Positions 50,606 to 58,540 of a DNA stretch of 64,000 nt are shown here, in pieces. Origin of the DNA: an uncultured Lachnospiraceae bacterium (GTDB taxonomy: Bacteria; Bacillota; Clostridia; Lachnospirales; Lachnospiraceae). Every line of letters starts with the position of its first letter. Position 1 is the stretch's first letter. The notes beneath the pieces are model-generated. The model was not told where the DNA came from. It did no database searches and saw nothing but the letters and a program-made list of their open reading frames with translations. The stretch is taken from positions 1-64,000 of the forward strand of contig CAMWBY010000017.1 of NCBI GenBank assembly GCA_947172645.1, in the 5' to 3' direction. The position numbers and the translations under genes are program-made.

Positions 50606-50686
50606 TTGCCGTCCTCTTCCTGTATATTAGTAGTTGCCTTATATTTATCTCATAGTATATATGAAACATCCCATTTTTACAATCGC

Positions 50687-52243
50687 TTAGACACTCCCTT
50701 TTACCACCAAAATCTTATCCCCTGCATTCACCTCTTCCGAAGTAAGCTCATTGACTTCTTTTAACTGCGCAATCGGCACGTAATACCTCTTGCCGATATC
50801 CCACAGCGTATCTCCCTGCCCCACAATATAAATGACCATTCCCGGCAGCTCGCTAAGCTTATTTAAATCCAGGTCCTCAACCTTAATATCCGTAATTAAG
50901 CTGCTCTTCTGCACTGCAAACACAATCACCTTAAATTGCAGCGCCGCCTTCACATCAAGCTCCGCTCCGTCAAGCATCGTCACGGTCAGCTGTTCAATGC
51001 TGTAATGAAGCTTAAAAATACTTGTAGGCGTAATGTTCTCCGCTTCAATCACGTACTGGAACGGAAGCACATTTTTCGTGGAATAGATGGATTTGGAACC
51101 GTTGCTGCACAGATACAGCGTGGTCACCGCCAATGTTCCCGTAATGGCAATCCCGTTCTCCACGATTGCCTGTTCTTCAATCTGGATGTCTCCCTCGGAA
51201 TGTATCAACTGGTACATGGGCATCTCCGCATTCTGTATCTTCGCGTGTTCCGCAATTTTGCACTTGCCGCTTCCGCTTAACAGAAGGCTCTTAAGCTGTA
51301 CCTCCGTCGTCAGCGCCTCAATTTCCTTATCCACACCGTAGATATCCGACAACACTTCCATGTTTTCTTCTTCGTACAGATGAATCTCTAAATCAAGCAC
51401 CGGTTCTACGCAGAAAACCCGCTCCTCACCGTCAAAATCCTGGCGCACTTCCACATTGCACTGCCCCAGGCTGTAGCGTATATCAGGAATCATGTTTTCC
51501 CTGCATCCGTGGCACTCGATAATCCCGCTGAAAGGTACCGTATTCTCATACCACAGCGTCCTGTCGTTGTCCCCCTCTCCCTCATATAAGAAAAAGGCTT
51601 TCATCTCTCCCTGGATGGATAGTTTCTCCTCCAAGGCCTTAAATTCCACATGGTCAAACGTAATATGGTGCCATATGGTCTGAAACACATTGGGCAGATT
51701 TCCCGTCAGCTCCATCTCCTCTTTCAAACGGAAAATATCCTTTTTCTGCAGCACAAGCTGCACTACAGGATATACCCTTTTACGGTATTCCACCGGCTCA
51801 TCATGATAGAGGTCAACCGCCGTGTCCTGCTCCACGTGTTCTTCCAGTTCCAGCCCAAAGGTCACTACTGCCTGAACGCTGAGCTTTCGGGAATTAATTA
51901 ATCCCACCGTCAAATCTTCTATCGTCCAGTCCGTCAGGATAATGTCCCCGCTTGTCACCCCTTCCATATTGACCCGTTCCTCGAAAGGAATTACCGCCTC
52001 CATGCTGGCGCAGGTCCCTTCCATGTCCGTAAGGTACAGAATAGATACTACAAGCCTGCCCCGCAGATTCACTACATTCTCACCTGCACGGATTTCCTCC
52101 ATGATGATTTCGCCCTTGCTGTTTAAAAGATAACTGGCATCGGGTTTGTTATCTGAAATATTCACATCCTCTTCCAGCACAGTCTGCGTTCCCGCCCTGC
52201 TGCTAATCCGGTCCATATGTATCTTCTTTTTTACTAATTCCAC
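50687..52243 (-). CDS. sipL: DUF3794 repeats plus LysM, SipL-like spore morphogenesis protein
   Basis: 518 aa; N-terminal VLEEDVNISDNKPDASYLLNSKGEI...DUF3794-type repeats; C-terminal YIVGQGDTLWDIGKRYYVPIAQLKEVN LysM. Confidence 0.82.
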   Translation of the reverse strand: MELVKKKIHMDRISSRAGTQTVLEEDVNISDNKPDASYLLNSKGEIIMEEIRAGENVVNLRGRLVVSILYLTDMEGTCASMEAVIPFEERVNMEGVTSGDIILTDWTIEDLTVGLINSRKLSVQAVVTFGLELEEHVEQDTAVDLYHDEPVEYRKRVYPVVQLVLQKKDIFRLKEEMELTGNLPNVFQTIWHHITFDHVEFKALEEKLSIQGEMKAFFLYEGEGDNDRTLWYENTVPFSGIIECHGCRENMIPDIRYSLGQCNVEVRQDFDGEERVFCVEPVLDLEIHLYEEENMEVLSDIYGVDKEIEALTTEVQLKSLLLSGSGKCKIAEHAKIQNAEMPMYQLIHSEGDIQIEEQAIVENGIAITGTLAVTTLYLCSNGSKSIYSTKNVLPFQYVIEAENITPTSIFKLHYSIEQLTVTMLDGAELDVKAALQFKVIVFAVQKSSLITDIKVEDLDLNKLSELPGMVIYIVGQGDTLWDIGKRYYVPIAQLKEVNELTSEEVNAGDKILVVKGSV

Positions 52244-52252
52244 AAAAATAAA

Positions 52253-52294
52253 CCTCCATGCGTATACTTAGTATAAGTGTATGCCGCATGGAGG
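52253..52294. promoter_or_regulatory. 10-bp inverted repeat between the sipL-like gene and the unlisted small ORF
   Basis: CCTCCATGCG (52253-52262) ... CGCATGGAGG (52285-52294); arms contain SD-like GGAGG on both strands. Confidence 0.5.
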
Positions 52295-52429
52295 CTGTAT
52301 AGAACATCAGTCATAGGAATTGTTGGTATTGCAGTAACAATTATTAGTATTATTGTTACGCTTATCAGTATTACACAATCTTATGATAAACAAAGGCATC
52401 AAAAAAGCAACCGCCGCTCGCCCAAGTGA
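52277..52429 (+). CDS. candidate small hydrophobic type I toxin-like peptide (not in ORF track)
   Basis: GTG-start 50-codon ORF: MYAAWRLYRTSVIGIVGIAVTIISIIVTLISITQSYDKQRHQKSNRRSPK*; one TM segment plus basic tail; stop codon inside the terminator loop. Confidence 0.5.
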   Translation: MYAAWRLYRTSVIGIVGIAVTIISIIVTLISITQSYDKQRHQKSNRRSPK

Positions 52430-52444
52430 TTGGTTGCTTTTTTG
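52400..52444. terminator. perfect 13-bp bidirectional terminator hairpin overlapping the small ORF 3' end
   Basis: CAAAAAAGCAACC (52400-52412), 19-nt loop, GGTTGCTTTTTTG (52432-52444). Confidence 0.85.
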
Positions 52445-52485
52445 ATAAATACCAATTAACAAGGTGAACCGTTTGCTTTACTATA

Positions 52486-53391
52486 CTAATCTTCCACCGC
52501 CCCAATCAGTTCCGTCACATTTTCAACCCCGTATCTCTTCATATAGGCTTCTATCCCTTCCACAATCTCCACCGTCGCGTATGGATTTACGAAGTTCATA
52601 GCCCCCACTGCCACCGCGCTTGCCCCGGCGAGCAAAAACTCGACCGCATCCTCCGCATCCGCTATGCCGCCCATACCGATAACCGGAATCTTCACCGCAT
52701 GGGACGCCTGGTATACCATGCGCACCGCCACCGGTTTGATAGCAGGACCGGAAAGCCCGCCTGTCTTATTGGCAAGCGCAAATTTTCTTCTATGGATATC
52801 AATCTTCATGCCTGTAATCGTATTAATCATGGACAGCGCATCCGCTCCGGCTGCCTCCGCCGCCTTCGCCATCTCTGCGATATCCGTCACGTTGGGGCTT
52901 AGCTTCATGATAATGGGCTGTTTTGCCTTACGTTTAATCCGGGAAGTAATGTCATACAAGCTGTCCGCCTTCTGCCCGAAAGCGATGGCGCCTTCTTTGA
53001 CGTTAGGGCAGGATACGTTGATTTCCAGTAAGTCCACCGGTTCTTCCCCAAGCCGTTCCACCACTTCCAGATAGTCTTCCACCGTCTTCCCACACACGTT
53101 GACGATAATCTTCGTATCGTATTTCTGTAAAAAAGGAATGTCTCTCTCGATTAAGACATCGACCCCGGGGTTCTGCAAACCTATGGCGTTGAGCATACCG
53201 CCGTAAGTCTCCGCCACCCGCGGCGTCGGGTTCCCCGGCCAAGGCACATTTGCCACACCTTTGGTCACCACCGCCCCAAGTCTGTTCAAATCCACAAAAT
53301 CACTGTATTCCATACCGGAACCAAATGTCCCGGATGCCGTCATAACCGGATTGTTCAATACCACTCCTGCAATTTCCACCTTTGTATTCAT
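52486..53391 (-). CDS. pyrD: dihydroorotate dehydrogenase B, catalytic subunit
   Basis: NPVMTASGTFGSGMEY, ISCPNVKEG-type INVSCPNVKEG, MINTITGMKIDIHRR, IPVIGMGGI. Confidence 0.96.
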   Translation of the reverse strand: MNTKVEIAGVVLNNPVMTASGTFGSGMEYSDFVDLNRLGAVVTKGVANVPWPGNPTPRVAETYGGMLNAIGLQNPGVDVLIERDIPFLQKYDTKIIVNVCGKTVEDYLEVVERLGEEPVDLLEINVSCPNVKEGAIAFGQKADSLYDITSRIKRKAKQPIIMKLSPNVTDIAEMAKAAEAAGADALSMINTITGMKIDIHRRKFALANKTGGLSGPAIKPVAVRMVYQASHAVKIPVIGMGGIADAEDAVEFLLAGASAVAVGAMNFVNPYATVEIVEGIEAYMKRYGVENVTELIGAVED

Positions 53392-54179
53392 CAGATTTCC
53401 ACCTCTTTTGCTTCAAATACCGGCCCGTCGGTACAAATACGCGCATTGTTTACATGGGAATGGCGGTCGGTTTCCTTCGTCCTGCACACACAGCCCAGGC
53501 AGGCGCCCACACCGCATGCCATCCGCTCTTCCAGGGAAATATAGGCGTCTATGCCCTGCTCCTTAGCATACTGTTTCACTGCGCGCAACATCGGCATCGG
53601 CCCGCACGCCATAATCAGGTCGGCCTGAAGGTCATTGACCCTGATGATATCCATCACATTACCCTGTACCCCCACGCTGCCATCCTCCGTTGCAATATAA
53701 ACCTGTCCATGTTCCCCCAGGTCGTCTTGCAGGAAAAGGTCCTGGTTCCGGTATCCCAGAAGAATATGCTTCTCCCCGTCTAACTCCTTTGCAAGCTGCA
53801 ACATAGGCGGTATACCGATGCCTCCGCCCATAAGGAACACGTTTTTCCCCTTAGCCAGTTCTACCGGAAATCCGTTACCCAATACGCCCAGGACATCCAA
53901 GGTATCGCCCGCGCCATAGGAGGAGAACTCCGCCGTTCCCTTGCCCGCAATACGGTATACAAGGCGAAGCCTGCACTGTGCCCTGTCAACTTCACAGATA
54001 CTGATGGGCCTGGGAAGGAGAGTCGCCGCATTGTGCGGATATACCGCAACAAACTGCCCCGCGTGGGCGTCTTCCGCCAACTCCGTCTCTAACCACAAGT
54101 CATAGACCTGCTCTGCAATCTCTTTTTGTGACACAACTGTTGCTTTAACCTTTTTCTTGTGAACCGATTCTTTCTCCAT
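53391..54179 (-). CDS. pyrK: dihydroorotate dehydrogenase B, electron transfer subunit
   Basis: LLPRPISICEV FAD motif, GGGIGIPPML, ERMACGVGACLGCVCRT Fe-S motif. Confidence 0.95.
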   Translation of the reverse strand: MEKESVHKKKVKATVVSQKEIAEQVYDLWLETELAEDAHAGQFVAVYPHNAATLLPRPISICEVDRAQCRLRLVYRIAGKGTAEFSSYGAGDTLDVLGVLGNGFPVELAKGKNVFLMGGGIGIPPMLQLAKELDGEKHILLGYRNQDLFLQDDLGEHGQVYIATEDGSVGVQGNVMDIIRVNDLQADLIMACGPMPMLRAVKQYAKEQGIDAYISLEERMACGVGACLGCVCRTKETDRHSHVNNARICTDGPVFEAKEVEI

Positions 54180-54319
54180 CTTTTCTCCATTCCAAAGCGT
54201 TTTTCACTGAGGACACATACATAATTTAAATTGGTACAGAAATTCCTACTCTGTGCCCTGCCAGAAAGAGAACCTGTGACGCTTTAGCACAAGTTCATAT
54301 CGTTACAGCCAGTTTTCAT

Positions 54320-54490
54320 CTATATTTTTCTTTCATCACCCGTTGCGGCATCCTCAAACCCATGCCTACCCAAACTATCTTTCATCATCTTCCACGACTG
54401 CTCAAAACAAATCTCATATAGTCCCACAAGCCCCGTCATCGTCACATTATCATAAGGCTCCTGATAACCACCGAAGGTACTGACAATATA
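54320..54490 (-). pseudogene. remnant of an HI0074-family nucleotidyltransferase substrate-binding protein
   Basis: Minus-strand translation YIVSTFGGYQEPYDNVTMTGLVGLYEICFEQSWKMMKDSLGRHGFEDAATGDERKI*; core resembles the family helix; no full-length frame present. Confidence 0.6.
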
Positions 54491-54529
54491 TTACCCCGGG
54501 CCGTAAGGCAAAGTCAAGGAAAAGCGGCC

Positions 54530-54566
54530 TTGACATTTAGTACTATATAGTATTATACTATATAGT
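54530..54566 (+). promoter_or_regulatory. marR promoter with duplicated palindromic operator
   Basis: TTGACA (54530-54535), 18-bp spacer, TATACT (54554-54559); ACTATATAGT at 54542-54551 and again at 54557-54566. Confidence 0.7.
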
Positions 54567-54571
54567 GAGAG

Positions 54572-55039
54572 GTGATTCATTTGCTAGACCAGACAAACGG
54601 TGGTTTTCTGATTACAAAAATCAAGCAGCTGCAAGGGCGTATCTTTGAAAAGTTGCTTGCGCAGCACAATATCAGTGAGTTTAACGGCGCCCAGGGAAGA
54701 ATCCTATTTATCCTATGGGAAAAAGATGATATCTCCATCACGGAGCTAGCGGAGAAAACCGGACTTGCCAAGACGACATTGACCAGTATGTTAGACCGGA
54801 TGGAGAAGCAGGGACATATCGAACGGATTTATTCTCCCACTGACAGAAGGAGCGTAAAGATACGGCTGACAGAAGCTGCAAGAAATTTCCGGGAACAATA
54901 CGAACAAGTATCCGTTGAAATGAGTCATATTTTTTACAGAGGATTTAGCGATGAAGAAATACTCACTTTGGAAACAGGCCTTAGGAAAGTGCTTAAGAAC
55001 CTTACAGAAAAGGAGGATTATCATGAAAAGCATCATTAA
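54572..55039 (+). CDS. MarR family transcriptional regulator (start possibly TTG 54581)
   Basis: LWEKDDISITELAEKTGLAKTTLTSMLDRMEKQGHIERIYSPTDRRSVKIRLTEAAR. Confidence 0.94.
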   Translation: MIHLLDQTNGGFLITKIKQLQGRIFEKLLAQHNISEFNGAQGRILFILWEKDDISITELAEKTGLAKTTLTSMLDRMEKQGHIERIYSPTDRRSVKIRLTEAARNFREQYEQVSVEMSHIFYRGFSDEEILTLETGLRKVLKNLTEKEDYHEKHH

Positions 55040-55460
55040 AGAAGGAGTGCGCGCACTCCGCAAAAATGCACAGGTTGCCTACGTGGCTTCCGTAAACGAA
55101 GAGGGATTCCCACAGATTAAAGGTATGCTCGTTCCGGAACACGAAAGCATGAAAATCCATTATTTCTCAACCAACACCAGCTCAAAAAGAGTGGCCCAGT
55201 TTTTAAAAAACCCAAAAGCTTCCGTATATTATGTGGATGATACAAAGGACCAGTATAAGGGCGCGCTGTTCACTGGCACGATGGAAGTCTGTACCGACCA
55301 TGAGACGAAGGCATTTCTGTGGCAGGACGGAGACGAGATGTATTATCCCGGCGGCATCGACGACGAAGACTACTGCGTTTACAGATTCCATGCAGAAACG
55401 GTCAATTACTACTACGGACTGAGCAACACCACCCTGTCCATGGATGAGTTTGAAGACTAA
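55023..55460 (+). CDS. pyridoxamine 5'-phosphate oxidase family (FMN-binding split barrel) protein
   Basis: QVAYVASVNEEGFPQIKGML...IHYFSTNTSSKRVAQFLKNPKASVYYVD; ATG 55023 after AAAGGAGG, overlapping the marR 3' end. Confidence 0.9.
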   Translation: MKSIIKEGVRALRKNAQVAYVASVNEEGFPQIKGMLVPEHESMKIHYFSTNTSSKRVAQFLKNPKASVYYVDDTKDQYKGALFTGTMEVCTDHETKAFLWQDGDEMYYPGGIDDEDYCVYRFHAETVNYYYGLSNTTLSMDEFED

Positions 55461-56758
55461 AAACTTCCATAGACTACCTTGCCGCCGCAGATAGTATAGC
55501 TGATTACCCCGGGCATCCTCTCCCCTGTGAAAGGAGAATTGGCAGATTTAGAAACAAACGTATCGGCCACCCATTCACGCCCGGGGTCAAACACTACCAA
55601 GTCAGCAGGGCCGCCCTCCGCCACGTATCCTGCGTCAAAGCCGTACAGCCTCGCCGGCGCCAGGCTCATCTTCCGAATCAGCTCCGACATAGACAAATAA
55701 TTTTTCTTAACCAGTTCGCGTATCCCTAACGATAAAGAAGTTTCCAATCCAATAATACCGCTGGGCGCCTCTGTAAGCGGTTTTGCCTTCTCCTGCGCGC
55801 TGTGCGGCGCATGGTCGGTGGCAATCATATCGATGGTGCCATCCCTGAGCCCTTCTATCACCGCAAGACGGTCTGGTTCTTCCCGCAGAGGCGGATTCAT
55901 CTTAGCCAAAGGGCCATACTTCATGACCGCCTCCTCTGTCAGTGTGAAATGATGAGGCGCTGCCTCCGCATAAATATGTCCGCTTCGCTTTTTCGCCTGC
56001 CGCACCAGTTCCACCGCTTCCTTCGTACTGATATGCTGGATGGATAAATCCGCTTCCTCCTCCACCGCAATCCGCAAATCCCGCTCCACCATGGAAATTT
56101 CCGCTTCCCGCGGCGAACCGCCTATGCCGTAATGTCTCGACGCCTTACCTGCATTCACCCCATTATTTGTAATCAGCGCCGGATTTTCCTCATGGAGGCT
56201 TACAGGCTTCCCGCACCGGGCCGCACGCCTAAGCGCCTCCCGCAGCAGCCCTTCATCCATGAGAGGTATCCCATCGTCGGTAAATCCCACAGCCCCCGAC
56301 CGGCTTAAGCCCTCCATATCAGTCAATTCTTTGCCCAGAAGCCCTTTTGTCACGTTGGCGCATGTATAGATGTGGATATCCGTCTGACTGCCCTTATTCA
56401 TCACATAGGAAAGCGTCTCCGGATTATCCACCGCCGGCTTCGTGTTCGCCATCAACACCACAGACGTAAAACCGCCCTTCGCTGCCGCCCGCGCACCTGT
56501 GAAAATATCTTCCTTATGGGTAAATCCGGGGTCACGAAAATGCACATGCACGTCTACCAGGCCCGGCGCAACATATTGACCTTTTAGGTCAATTATTTCC
56601 GTGTTTTCCTCGCCACCCTTATCTTTCGTCTCCGCTGCCATAGCCGTTTCTCCCTGCGGCAGTATACGGAATATTTTGTCTTCTTTTATGATGATATCCC
56701 TGTACCCCTCCGTCCCGGATGCGGGGTCAATCAAATAACCGTTCTTCAAATATAACAT
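55457..56758 (-). CDS. pyrC: dihydroorotase
   Basis: APGLVDVHVHFRDPGFTHKEDIFTGARAAAKGGFTSVV, ATDHAPHS. Confidence 0.95.
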   Translation of the reverse strand: MLYLKNGYLIDPASGTEGYRDIIIKEDKIFRILPQGETAMAAETKDKGGEENTEIIDLKGQYVAPGLVDVHVHFRDPGFTHKEDIFTGARAAAKGGFTSVVLMANTKPAVDNPETLSYVMNKGSQTDIHIYTCANVTKGLLGKELTDMEGLSRSGAVGFTDDGIPLMDEGLLREALRRAARCGKPVSLHEENPALITNNGVNAGKASRHYGIGGSPREAEISMVERDLRIAVEEEADLSIQHISTKEAVELVRQAKKRSGHIYAEAAPHHFTLTEEAVMKYGPLAKMNPPLREEPDRLAVIEGLRDGTIDMIATDHAPHSAQEKAKPLTEAPSGIIGLETSLSLGIRELVKKNYLSMSELIRKMSLAPARLYGFDAGYVAEGGPADLVVFDPGREWVADTFVSKSANSPFTGERMPGVISYTICGGKVVYGSF

Positions 56759-56839
56759 TTTATCCTATCTCCTCTTGCTTGCCATACTTCTCACACCAAC
56801 CGCCATATCACAGCTCTGCTATGACTCAAATCAGTGCGG

Positions 56840-56864
56840 AGAATGCCCGCATTTTGGGCATTCT
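56840..56864. other. hairpin flanking the branched element
   Basis: AGAATGCCC-gcatttt-GGGCATTCT. Confidence 0.7.
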
Positions 56865-56867
56865 TTG

Positions 56868-56970
56868 GCATGAGACGGAGTTGCAATGCAACTCCTAGAA
56901 CTTCCAAGGCAGCATAGCTGCCTTGGCGAAATCAGCCATTGCTGCGAGTGATTAGAAGTTCTTCTCATGC
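56868..56970. other. branched multi-hairpin element of about 103 nt
   Basis: P1 GCATGAGA/TCTCATGC; P2 GGAGTTGC..GCAACTCC; P3 AGAACTTC/GAAGTTCT contiguous with P1; P4 CAAGGCAGC-ata-GCTGCCTTG; P5 AATCA/TGATT or CAGC/GCTG. Confidence 0.65.
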
Positions 56971-56975
56971 TATTA

Positions 56976-57404
56976 TCAGTCAAAAACCACAGGTTTGTCA
57001 ACAAACTCTGTTTTGATGACTATGTAAGGATAACTTTCCACAGGCTTGCCTTTCTCCTCCGGTTCCGGGCCAATCAGATTCGTGTCCACATAAACTGCAT
57101 TGGCTGTTTCATACAAATCATTCACGGCTATGCTGTAACCGCCTGTCCCCTGCGTGCCATAACCCACACAAATATAAAGAAACCCCTTGTCCTCGAAAGT
57201 CATTTTGAATGCCTCTTTCTTTTTCTGCTCAATCATATTGAACAGTTCTTCCGGTAAATTATCCTCCGCAATCACCGTACATTCCAAGTCTTTGATTTTC
57301 TCCATCGTATCCTGCTTTTTTCCACATGCAAACACGCCCATGCACATTAAGCAAATCAGACACACACTTACAAACCTTTTCTGATACTCGTACAATCTGC
57401 CCAT
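56976..57404 (-). CDS. hypothetical lipoprotein, PrcB C-terminal-like
   Basis: Signal and lipobox-like CMGVFAC; GYGTQGTGGYSIAVNDLYETANAVYVDTNLIGPEPEEKGKPVESYPYIVIKTE. Confidence 0.7.
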   Translation of the reverse strand: MGRLYEYQKRFVSVCLICLMCMGVFACGKKQDTMEKIKDLECTVIAEDNLPEELFNMIEQKKKEAFKMTFEDKGFLYICVGYGTQGTGGYSIAVNDLYETANAVYVDTNLIGPEPEEKGKPVESYPYIVIKTEFVDKPVVFD

Positions 57405-57715
57405 AGTTTTCCCACTCCGACAATTAACTCTTATTACTTAATTTATTACCAAACGGCAAAGTCTATTCCTACTACTGCAAGCCCCGCACTATTTTATGGC
57501 AGATAGTGACAGTCCAGCCTTCGTCTTCACTTTCGCGTCTGAATAGTACATGGCTGAGCTGTTACGACAAATATACTTTTCCTCCTCTATGTCTATTGAT
57601 TAATACAGCCACAGCCTATATAATAGATAAGGAGTCTTAGCGTTTTTCTAAAAACTATGGGGATTTCTTTTCCAAACAATTTCCGTAAACAATTAGAACA
57701 GGATGGTTGTGTGAC

Positions 57716-58450
57716 ATGATACGTTTTACTTGCATTGCGCTTTTTGTCGTGATATTTCTTATTGTAAGCCTGCCGGTCCAACTCGTGGAATATCTTATCG
57801 GCAAATCCAATCCGGAACTGAAAGACCGCAGCTCATTGGCAATTGTCAACTGGGCTTTTCGTGTTGTTTTATTTATGGCAGGCACCTCCGTAACCGTGCT
57901 TGGGGAAGAGAATGTCCCGAAAGACGAGGCCGTGTTGTATGTAGGTAACCATAGAAGCTATTTCGATATCCTCTTAACTTATGTGCGTGTGCCCAGGCCT
58001 ACCGGCTATATGGCAAAAGTAGAGATGCTGCGTTATCCCTCGCTATGCACATGGATGAAATATCTCCACTGTATCTTTTTAGACAGAACCGATATCAAGG
58101 CAGGGATGAAATCCATTCTAAATGCCATAGAGAAGATTAAATCCGGCATCTCCATCTGCATTTTCCCGGAGGGAACCCGCAACAAGACAAGCGAAACGCT
58201 CCTGGAATTCCACGACGGCAGCTTCAAGATTGCCGAGAAATCCGGCTGTCCGATTGTTCCCGTCAGCATCAACAATGCAGGCGCCATCTTTGAGGACCAT
58301 ATTCCCAGAATTAAGAAAGCGCATGTGGTTATTGAATATGGCAAGCCCATCTACGTGAAGGACCTGAGCAAAGAAGAAAGACGCCGTATCAGTCCGATGG
58401 TGCAGGAAATCATCAAAACGAATTATATGAAAAACAAAGACCTGGTATAA
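57716..58450 (+). CDS. plsC: 1-acyl-sn-glycerol-3-phosphate acyltransferase
   Basis: VGNHRSYFDILL (HX4D) and ICIFPEGTRNKTS motifs. Confidence 0.94.
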   Translation: MIRFTCIALFVVIFLIVSLPVQLVEYLIGKSNPELKDRSSLAIVNWAFRVVLFMAGTSVTVLGEENVPKDEAVLYVGNHRSYFDILLTYVRVPRPTGYMAKVEMLRYPSLCTWMKYLHCIFLDRTDIKAGMKSILNAIEKIKSGISICIFPEGTRNKTSETLLEFHDGSFKIAEKSGCPIVPVSINNAGAIFEDHIPRIKKAHVVIEYGKPIYVKDLSKEERRRISPMVQEIIKTNYMKNKDLV

Positions 58451-58540
58451 TATCCAGGATTTTTATGCCGCCTACCAATATAAAATATAGGAAGCAGTGA
58501 CGGAGCACCACCAAACTACAACATAAAAAAGGAGCGTCCC

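Noticed and set aside
54951-55063. Upstream part of the 54951-55460 ORF
   Set aside because: Overlaps marR; the true start is the ATG at 55023 with an AAAGGAGG SD.
56868-56970. tRNA interpretation of the cloverleaf-like element
   Set aside because: No T-loop GTTCRA, no CCA-compatible acceptor or anticodon arm geometry; helices are too long and perfect for a tRNA.
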